Origin: JBDTYT01 sp040005555
Lineage (GTDB): Bacteria; Actinomycetota; UBA4738; HRBIN12
Reading direction: 5' to 3'
NCBI GenBank assembly: GCA_040005555.1
Contig: JBDTYT010000054.1
Span: 1 to 11,977 of the forward strand
DNA length: 11,977 bases
The notes beneath the pieces were generated by a model. It searched no databases. It saw only the letters and a list, made by a program, of their open reading frames with translations, and was not told the DNA's origin. Each line of letters opens with the position of its first letter. Position 1 is the first letter of the stretch. Shown here one piece after another: positions 6,558 through 11,977 of the stretch. The position numbers and the translations under genes are program-made.

Positions 6558-8153
6558 ATGAGGGGCAAACGGCTGCAACTGCTGGCGATGGTCGCGACGC
6601 TCGCGGTGGTCGCCGCCGCGTGTACGGGTTCGTCCACGAAACCGAGCGGCGGGAGTCCGAGCGCCGGCAACGCCGCGTTCACGTACTCGCTGACGTCTCA
6701 GGTGATGATCGGCTGGGACCCCTCGACGGGCTACTCGAACGAGATCGTTGCGATGAACAACATGTACGAGACGCTGACGAGGTACAACCCGCAAACCAAG
6801 AGCCTTGATCCGCTCCTGGCGACGAGCTGGGAGTCCTCGGACGGGGGCAAGACGTGGACGTTCACGCTGCGCGACGGCGTGATGTTCCACACCGGCAAGC
6901 CGATGACCTCCACCGACGTGAAGGCGTCGATCGAGCGGACGATGGAACTGAATCAGGGCGCCGCGTACATCTGGGGCGCCGTCAAGTCCATCGATGCGCC
7001 CGACCCGCAGACGGTCGTGTTCCACCTGAAGTACTCGGCGCCACTGGACCTGATCGCGTCGGCCGATTACGCCGCTTACATCTTCGACACGTCGGCCACG
7101 AGCGGAGACCTCAACACGTGGTTCGAACAGGGCCACGAGGCCGGTACCGGCCCCTACGTCCTGGACGCCTGGAACAAGGGCCAGGAAACCGAGCTCCGCC
7201 TGAAGGCCTTCCCCGACTACTGGGGCGGCTGGGACGGGTCGCACTACACGAACATGGTGTTCCGCGTCGTGCCGCAGGCGACGACCGCCGCCCAGCTGCT
7301 CCAGTCCGAGCAGGTGTCCTTGGTGGAGCGGCTGACGCCTCAGCTCTGGCAGACGTTCCAGAGCCAGGATGGGTTCTCCACGACGGACTCGAGCTCGTGG
7401 CAGACCCTGCTCGCGATGTTGAACACGGCGTCGGGGCCGCTGGCGGACGTGCGATTGCGCCAGGCGATCGCAGCCGGGGTCGATTGGAACGGCATGATGA
7501 GCGCCCTTCACGGTGCGGCCCAGCCGCTCTCGGGCATCGTACCGCCGGGGCTGTGGGGTCACGTCGACGGTCTGGACCTCACGTATGACGCGCAGAAGGC
7601 GACCGACCTGCTGAAGCAAGCGGGCTACGGGCCGGGGGGCAAGCCACTCGACCTCACGCTCACCTACTTGCAGGGCGACTCCGACGAGCAGCTCGTTGCC
7701 TCGCTGATGAAGTCCGATCTGGCGAAACTGAACGTCAACCTCGACGTGCGACCCCTCGCATGGCCGGCGCAATGGGCGAAGGCGAAATCGTCCGATCCGG
7801 CCCAGCATCAGGACATCCTGCTCTTCTACTGGTGGCCGGACTACGCGGACCCGTACTCGTGGTTCATCAACCTGTTCCACACGGAGGACAAGCCGTACTT
7901 CAATCTGTCCTACTACTCGGATCCGGCGCTGGACACCACGATGAACAAGGCGGAGGCCCTGGCCGCTTCGGACCGGTCTTCGGCAGAGTCGATGTACGCC
8001 GACATGCAGCAGACGATCGCGCAGGAGGTGCCGGCGCTGTCGATCTACACGCAGGTGTACCAACGGGCGATGCTGTCGTCGGTGGGAGGGTTCGATGAGA
8101 ACCCGGCGTATCCGAACGTGGTGTTCGCCTATGACCTGACGCCCTCTGGCTAG
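6558..8153 (+). CDS. ABC importer substrate-binding lipoprotein, SBP family 5 (peptide/opine/nickel type)
   Basis: Extracytoplasmic solute receptor of the Dpp/Opp/Nik class, 531 residues, the normal size. The N terminus is a lipoprotein signal: basic MRGKR, a hydrophobic core, then the lipobox VAAAC with Cys22 as the predicted lipidated residue. A Ser/Gly/Pro-rich linker follows. The mature part shows the family-5 signature LATSWESSDGGKTWTF followed by LRDGVMFHTGKPMTSTDV (about 87-121), then GTGPYVL, a DVRLRQAIAAGVDW block, and WWPDYADPYSWF (about 425-436). Family members bind oligopeptides, opines, heme, nickel chelates, glutathione or sugars, so the ligand cannot be read directly. Its place between hydantoinase-type enzymes and the importer genes suggests a cyclic amide or modified amino acid/dipeptide. 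It has a 47-base leader and a strong Shine-Dalgarno, fitting the higher output normally needed for binding proteins. The permease gene starts two bases after its stop. Confidence 0.93.
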   Translation: MRGKRLQLLAMVATLAVVAAACTGSSTKPSGGSPSAGNAAFTYSLTSQVMIGWDPSTGYSNEIVAMNNMYETLTRYNPQTKSLDPLLATSWESSDGGKTWTFTLRDGVMFHTGKPMTSTDVKASIERTMELNQGAAYIWGAVKSIDAPDPQTVVFHLKYSAPLDLIASADYAAYIFDTSATSGDLNTWFEQGHEAGTGPYVLDAWNKGQETELRLKAFPDYWGGWDGSHYTNMVFRVVPQATTAAQLLQSEQVSLVERLTPQLWQTFQSQDGFSTTDSSSWQTLLAMLNTASGPLADVRLRQAIAAGVDWNGMMSALHGAAQPLSGIVPPGLWGHVDGLDLTYDAQKATDLLKQAGYGPGGKPLDLTLTYLQGDSDEQLVASLMKSDLAKLNVNLDVRPLAWPAQWAKAKSSDPAQHQDILLFYWWPDYADPYSWFINLFHTEDKPYFNLSYYSDPALDTTMNKAEALAASDRSSAESMYADMQQTIAQEVPALSIYTQVYQRAMLSSVGGFDENPAYPNVVFAYDLTPSG

Positions 8154-8155
8154 GG

Positions 8156-9172
8156 ATGGGGCGGTACCTGGTCCGGCGGGTCGCGCTGGCGATCCTGGTC
8201 GTGGTCGGGGTCGTCGTGCTCACATTCGTGATCGCGAGAGTGGTGCCCGGCGACCCCGCCGTGTCGTGGGCGGGTCCGCACGCCTCGCGGGAGCAGATCG
8301 CCAACGTCCGGCACGAGCTCGGTCTGGACCGTTCCCTCCCCGTTCAGATCGTCTCGTACTTCGGCGGCGTCGTGCGGGGCGACTGGGGCACATCGATCCA
8401 CACCCATCAGCCGGTGCTCTCGGACATCATGGATCGGGCACCGGCCTCGATCGAGCTGGTCGTGACGGCGATGGTCTTCGCGCTCACGCTCGCGATCCCT
8501 CTGGGGCTGGTGTCGGCCCGATGGAGCGGCCGGGCACCCGACGGCGTGATCCGGATCGGTGCCGTGCTGTCGGTGTCGATGCCCGCGTTCTGGCTCGCGC
8601 TGATCCTGCAGCTCGTGTTCTTCCAGCGGCTGCACCTGCTGCCCGTGGCGGGACAGTACGACCCCAACCTTGACTACACCCACCCGCTCACCCAGTACAC
8701 GCGTATGCCGGCGGTTGACGCGCTGATCACGGGGAACTGGGTCGTGTTCCGCAGCGCGCTCTCGCATCTGGTGCTTCCGGCGATCGTGATCGCGTCGTAC
8801 CCGCTCGGCGTGGTCACGAGGATGGTCAGGGCCTCCGAGCTCGATTCGCTCGGCGAGGACCACGTGCGCGCCGTCCGAGCGCTCGGGTTCTCGGAGCGCT
8901 CGGTATTCGCGCGGTTCGCGCTGAAGCCTGCTCTGGTGCCCGTCGTTTCGGTGATCGCGCTCGTGTTCGCGTACTCGCTCGTGAACACGTTCTTGGTGGA
9001 GTCGATCTTCGACTGGCCGGGGCTGGGGAGCTACGCGGCCGACTCGATCTCGTCGCTCGACACGCCGGCGATCGTCGGTGTCACGCTCTTCATCGCGATC
9101 GTCTACGTGCTGGCGAACCTGGTCGTGGACCTCGTGCAAGCCTGGATCGACCCAAGGATCGCGATCGCGTGA
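8156..9172 (+). CDS. ABC importer permease, DppB/OppB family
   Basis: First membrane subunit of the importer, 338 residues. Approximate membrane segments: 9-28, 98-120, 132-158, 203-222, 259-280 and 303-327, the six-helix DppB layout. Family markers are the N-terminal TFVIARVVPGDPA right after helix 1, the periplasmic GLDRSLPVQIVSYFGGVVRG and DWGTSI stretch, and a C-terminal cytoplasmic coupling loop (about 225-260) containing ASELDSLGEDHVRAVRALGF. That loop docks on the ATPases. The ATG is two bases after the binding-protein stop and has only a weak upstream purine stretch (AGGG partly inside the stop), so translation probably depends on coupling. It overlaps the second permease by four bases. 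Expected to pair with the product of 9169-10038 in the cytoplasmic membrane. Confidence 0.94.
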   Translation: MGRYLVRRVALAILVVVGVVVLTFVIARVVPGDPAVSWAGPHASREQIANVRHELGLDRSLPVQIVSYFGGVVRGDWGTSIHTHQPVLSDIMDRAPASIELVVTAMVFALTLAIPLGLVSARWSGRAPDGVIRIGAVLSVSMPAFWLALILQLVFFQRLHLLPVAGQYDPNLDYTHPLTQYTRMPAVDALITGNWVVFRSALSHLVLPAIVIASYPLGVVTRMVRASELDSLGEDHVRAVRALGFSERSVFARFALKPALVPVVSVIALVFAYSLVNTFLVESIFDWPGLGSYAADSISSLDTPAIVGVTLFIAIVYVLANLVVDLVQAWIDPRIAIA

Positions 9173-10038
9173 TGGATGGTTCGGTCGTCGACGCGGACGC
9201 GAGGTCGGGGATCGGCTCGGCCATGCGCCGCAACAAGTTGATGACGGTTGGGGCCGCGGCGGCGCTCATGATCTCGGTGATCGGGCTGCTTGCCCCGCTG
9301 CTCGCGCCGTACGCTCCTGACGCCGCGCTCCCGACACAGACCCTCCTGCCGCCCTCCGCCGTGCACTGGTTCGGAACCGACCAGCTGGGCCGCGACGTGC
9401 TCAGCCGGATCCTGTACGGCGCACGGGTTTCTCCCATGATCGCGTTGCTGGTGCTGTTCCTGGCGTGCGTGGTCGGGGTGCCCCTCGGTATCGCCGCGGG
9501 CTATTTCCGGGGTGCCATCGACGACGTGATCATGCGCATCACCGATGTGTTCCTGGCGTTCCCCGCTCTGCTGCTCGCGCTCGCGATCGCAGCCGTCCTT
9601 CCACCGTCCATCGGGTCGGTGACGTTCGCGATCGCCATCACCTGGTGGCCCTGGTACACGCGCCTCATCCGGGGGCAGGCGGCGTCGGTGTCGCGGCGAC
9701 CGTACGTGGAGGGCGCCCGGGCCGCCGGTGTCTCGCACACGCGGATCCTGTTCCGCCACGTCCTGCCGAACTCGCTCACGCCGCTCATCGTGCAGGTGTC
9801 GCTCGACGTGAGCGCGGTGATCCTCACGGTGTCGGCGCTCTCGTTCCTGGGGCTCGGGGCGCAGGATCCGACGCCCGACTGGGGACTCATGGTGAGCCAG
9901 GGACAGCAATACTTCCAGACACAGTGGTGGTTGGTCACGTTCCCGGGCATCGCGATCTTGCTGACCGCCGTCGCGTTCAACCTTCTGGGTGACGGCCTGC
10001 GCGACGTGCTCGATCCGCGACGTGTGCTGATCCGGTGA
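9169..10038 (+). CDS. ABC importer permease, DppC/OppC family
   Basis: Second membrane subunit, 289 residues. Typical DppC features in order: a short cytoplasmic N terminus with SAMRRNKLMTVG, helix 1 (about 22-44) ending LLAPYAPDA, then HWFGTDQLGRDVLSRILYGA (around 66-85), which is the most recognisable DppC signature. A series of hydrophobic helices follows, with the coupling loop PYVEGARAAGVSHTRILFRH (about 178-197). The tail NLLGDGLRDVLDPR closes the family pattern. The start is ambiguous by one codon: GTG 9169 overlaps the previous stop as GTGA, and ATG 9172 directly follows it in frame. AAGGA at 9154-9158 fits GTG slightly better. It ends in a 4-base GTGA overlap with the first ATPase gene. 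Confidence 0.94.
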   Translation: MMDGSVVDADARSGIGSAMRRNKLMTVGAAAALMISVIGLLAPLLAPYAPDAALPTQTLLPPSAVHWFGTDQLGRDVLSRILYGARVSPMIALLVLFLACVVGVPLGIAAGYFRGAIDDVIMRITDVFLAFPALLLALAIAAVLPPSIGSVTFAIAITWWPWYTRLIRGQAASVSRRPYVEGARAAGVSHTRILFRHVLPNSLTPLIVQVSLDVSAVILTVSALSFLGLGAQDPTPDWGLMVSQGQQYFQTQWWLVTFPGIAILLTAVAFNLLGDGLRDVLDPRRVLIR

Positions 10039-10823
10039 GTCTCCCCCGGCTCGAGATCGCCGATCTGAGGATCGCGTTCGGCCCGCGTGTCGTCGCGGAT
10101 ATCCCGCACCTCACGATCGCAGCGGGCGAGATCGTGGGCCTGGCGGGGGAGAGCGGGTCGGGCAAGTCGATCACGGCGACGGCGATCGTCGGTCTGGCCC
10201 GAACCGTCGGCGCCGCCGTCACAGGGAGTATCCGGCTCGACGGTCTTGAGCTGGTCGGGTTGCCGGACCGCGCGCTTCGCGAGATCCGCGGGCGCCGGAT
10301 CGCGATGATCTTCCAGAGCCCGGTGGGGTCGTTCAACCCTGTCTTCAAGGTGGGCGACGTGTTCGTCCGGGCGCTTCGATTGCACGGGACGTCGAAGGAC
10401 GAGGCGAACGAGCGCGCGCGGCGGGCACTCGAGGAGGTCCTGCTTTCCTCGCACCTGCTCGACCGGTACCCGCATCAGCTCTCGGGCGGACAGGCGCAGC
10501 GGGTCGCGATCGCGCTCGCTCTGGCTCTCCGTTCCGAGGTGTTGCTGGCCGACGAGCCGACCAGCGCACTCGACGTCACCGTCCAAGCCGAGATCCTCGA
10601 CCTCCTGCGAAGGCTGCGCCGGGAGACCGGCGTGAGTGTGCTGTTCATCAGCCACGACCTCGCCGTGATCGCCGAGCTGTGCGACCGAATCGCGGTGATG
10701 AAGAGCGGACACATCGTCGAGGTGGGCCGTGCGCGCGACGTGCTCACGAACCCACGTGACCCCTACACGCGTGAGCTCGTCGCCTCGGTCCCTCGCGTGG
10801 GCGCAGGCCTGGTGACAGGGTGA
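10035..10823 (+). CDS. ABC importer ATPase, DppD-like, lacking the C-terminal Fe-S/cap domain
   Basis: First nucleotide-binding subunit. All ATPase motifs are intact: Walker A GESGSGKS (38-45), Q-loop Gln94 in IFQSP, signature LSGGQ (149-153), Walker B VLLADE with catalytic Glu174, D-loop SALD and switch His207. The DppD-type stretch FNPVFKVGD follows the Q-loop. It is only 262 residues, where DppD/OppD proteins are usually about 320-340. It stops just after the start of the oligopeptide-transporter C-terminal extension (PRDPYTRELVASVP) and has none of the cysteine-rich tail seen in its partner. The next gene begins at once, so there is no leftover frame-shifted tail: this looks like a naturally short form rather than damage. 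GTG start in a 4-base overlap with the permease stop, with no clear Shine-Dalgarno. Confidence 0.93.
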   Translation: MSLPRLEIADLRIAFGPRVVADIPHLTIAAGEIVGLAGESGSGKSITATAIVGLARTVGAAVTGSIRLDGLELVGLPDRALREIRGRRIAMIFQSPVGSFNPVFKVGDVFVRALRLHGTSKDEANERARRALEEVLLSSHLLDRYPHQLSGGQAQRVAIALALALRSEVLLADEPTSALDVTVQAEILDLLRRLRRETGVSVLFISHDLAVIAELCDRIAVMKSGHIVEVGRARDVLTNPRDPYTRELVASVPRVGAGLVTG

Positions 10824-11827
10824 GCGACGTCGCGACCGGGCTGCTCGACGTTCGTGAACTGCACGTGCGGTTCGGCCCCGTGCGCGCGGTCGACGGTGTG
10901 TCCTTCGAGCTCCCCGCGGGCCCGTACGGGTTCGGGCTCGTGGGTGAGAGCGGATCGGGGAAGACGACGACCGGGCGGGCGGTGATGCGTCTCGGACCGA
11001 TCGAGCGAGGGTCGGTGCTGGTGGATGGTCGAGACGTCACGCGTCTGCGCGGCAAGGCTCTGAAGGAGTCGCGTCGGATGATCCAGATGGTGTTCCAGGA
11101 CCCGGACGGCACGCTCGACCCGCGGATGCGGGTCGGAACCGCGATCGCAGAGGCGGTCCTCGCCCATCGGCTCGCGCCGCGAAGCGCGGTCGACGATCGG
11201 GTCGCATCGCTCCTGAACGACGTCGGTCTCGAGTCCGAGCACGCCCGACGCTTCCCGCACCAGCTGTCGGGTGGACAGCGCCAGCGAGTGGCGATCGCCC
11301 GGGCCCTTGCCGTGGAGCCACGGATGTTGGTCCTGGACGAACCGACCAGCGCGCTCGATGTGACGGTGCAGGCGAAGATCCTTCGGTTGATCGGCGCTCT
11401 TCGCGAGGAACGGCAGCTCGCCTACCTGTTGATCTCGCACAACCTCGCCGTGGTGCAGCAGTTGTGCGAGGAGGCCGCCGTGATGTACCTGGGGAGGATC
11501 GTCGAACGGGGACCCACGTCGGCGCTCCTGTCGAAGCCGGCGCACCCGTACACGATGGCGCTGCGCTCGGCCGTACCCGAGATCGGGGCGCGGACGAAGG
11601 CGCTCGCGCTGGTGCCCGGGCCTCCGCCCAACGCGGCCGACCCCCCGCCGGGCTGCTCGTTCCACCCCCGCTGTCCGTTCGCGATCGACCGGTGCTGGAC
11701 CGAGGTGCCGCAGATCCGGTCGATCGGGTCCGGTCGATCGGTCGCGTGTCATCGGGCGGAAGAGGTGCTGGCCGGAGAGGCTCAGGTCAGCATGGGATCT
11801 CGGGAGAACCGCCGCCCCGGAGGGTGA
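10820..11827 (+). CDS. ABC importer ATPase, DppF/OppF-like, with C-terminal cysteine cluster
   Basis: Second nucleotide-binding subunit, 335 residues, full length. Motifs: Walker A GESGSGKT (42-49), Q-loop Gln92 in MVFQDP, signature LSGGQ (148-152), Walker B MLVLDE with Glu173, SALD D-loop and switch His206. Unlike the shorter ATPase before it, it keeps the complete oligopeptide-transporter C-terminal extension. That extension has PAHPYT and four cysteines at 279, 285, 292 and 310 (C-x5-C-x6-C-x17-C) in PGCSFHPRCPFAIDRC and VACH. This is the pattern reported to hold a [4Fe-4S] cluster in some DppD-type ATPases. It would form a heterodimer with the product of 10035-10823 on the two permeases. 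GTG start inside a GTGA overlap. It is the last confident gene of the operon and no clear terminator follows. Confidence 0.94.
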   Translation: MSDVATGLLDVRELHVRFGPVRAVDGVSFELPAGPYGFGLVGESGSGKTTTGRAVMRLGPIERGSVLVDGRDVTRLRGKALKESRRMIQMVFQDPDGTLDPRMRVGTAIAEAVLAHRLAPRSAVDDRVASLLNDVGLESEHARRFPHQLSGGQRQRVAIARALAVEPRMLVLDEPTSALDVTVQAKILRLIGALREERQLAYLLISHNLAVVQQLCEEAAVMYLGRIVERGPTSALLSKPAHPYTMALRSAVPEIGARTKALALVPGPPPNAADPPPGCSFHPRCPFAIDRCWTEVPQIRSIGSGRSVACHRAEEVLAGEAQVSMGSRENRRPGG

Positions 11828-11977
11828 GTCGCCCCGATCGGCTTGAGGACTGACCTGTTGTGTACTCGTGCGATCGCGGTTGACACGAACCCGTTCGGGC
11901 TCGGAAGCGGGGCACCCGATACACGTCGACCCCGCCGACCCGCATCGGCGTGTCGCCGAGCGTCAGGCTGAGCTCCG
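11828..11977. other. Operon-distal region without a supported gene
   Basis: Frames remain open here on both strands, as expected for short GC-rich DNA. One minus-strand frame enters from the right edge and stops at 11789-11787, inside the last ATPase gene. It starts with a protein-like stretch (ELSLTLGDTPMRVGGVDVYR) but continues as Arg/Ser-rich sequence. It could be the C terminus of a convergent gene or chance. Several dyads are present: CCGATCGG at 11834-11841, GCGGGG/CCCCGC at 11907-11912 and 11930-11935, and TCGGCG/CGCCGA at 11945-11950 and 11954-11959. None has a T-run, so I do not call a terminator. Confidence 0.3.
11886..11903. repeat. Imperfect palindrome next to a TTGACA hexamer
   Basis: An 18-base dyad reading CGAACCCGTTCGGGCTCG (CGA/TCG plus CCCG/CGGG, one A-C mismatch) lies directly after TTGACA (11880-11885), a consensus -35-like hexamer. 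No acceptable -10 hexamer occurs 16-19 bases downstream, so a promoter is not claimed. The dyad could be an operator for a gene beyond the right edge or part of a weak transcript end. Confidence 0.25.

Noticed and set aside
6507..8063. A 518-codon open frame on the minus strand across the binding-protein gene.
   Set aside because: It lies antisense to a confidently identified family-5 binding protein and translates to an Arg/His/Val-rich shadow with no domain signature.
11827..11851. Possible terminator after the last ATPase gene (AGTC...GACT with GCC/GGC inside).
   Set aside because: The stem is short and bulged and no T-run follows, so it does not meet the pattern of an intrinsic terminator.
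3921..11877. Nine copies of GCGATCGC, the sequence of the cyanobacterial HIP1 element, far above what base composition predicts.
   Set aside because: All eight coding copies sit in the same phase and encode Ala-Ile-Ala with the preferred GCG and ATC codons, so codon use and membrane-protein composition explain them. One copy at 11870 is non-coding, which is not enough to claim an element.
11886..11897. CGAAC/GTTCG halves resembling an actinobacterial LexA (SOS) box.
   Set aside because: The halves are two bases apart, whereas the known box has four, and there is no associated SOS gene in view.
11787..11975. Minus-strand frame entering from the right edge and ending within the last ATPase gene.
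   Set aside because: Only 62 codons are visible, another frame is equally open, and the second half is low-complexity Arg/Ser-rich. It is too little to call a gene.

Overview
This is a high-GC (roughly two-thirds G+C by eye), one-strand, densely packed bacterial catabolic and import operon. Frequent GTG starts, 4-base GTGA stop/start overlaps, GCG/ATC/GAC-type codon preference and a lipobox-type binding protein suggest a high-GC Gram-positive lineage (Actinomycetota-like), although Chloroflexota or another high-GC group cannot be excluded. No marker gene fixes the taxonomy. All confident genes read left to right. I see no tRNA, rRNA, CRISPR array, insertion sequence or attachment site.

Layout: (1) Bases 1-113 are the 3' end of a membrane-protein gene, possibly an ABC permease, whose stop directly abuts the next start. 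(2) Bases 114-3883 hold hyuA and hyuB, the two subunits of an ATP-dependent hydantoinase/5-oxoprolinase-type amidohydrolase. (3) Bases 3894-6510 hold a DUF917 (S-methyl-thiohydantoin desulfurase-like) gene overlapping a short, single-subunit HyuA-like gene. (4) A 47-base gap carries a small hairpin and a near-perfect Shine-Dalgarno sequence. It is preceded by a conspicuous AT-richer double palindrome inside the end of the short hyuA. (5) Bases 6558-11827 hold a complete peptide/opine/nickel-family (DppABCDF-type) ABC importer: lipoprotein binding protein, two permeases and two ATPases. (6) The last 150 bases carry several dyads but no gene I can defend.

Taken together, the importer probably brings in a small cyclic amide, thiohydantoin, lactam or peptide-like compound. 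The DUF917 enzyme, HyuAB and the short HyuA then hydrolyse or remodel the five-membered ring at the expense of ATP. The substrate is not readable from sequence. The DUF917 plus two different HyuA architectures plus a dedicated importer is the most interesting combination here. The usual follow-on enzymes (N-carbamoyl amino acid hydrolase, hydantoin racemase) are absent from the window.
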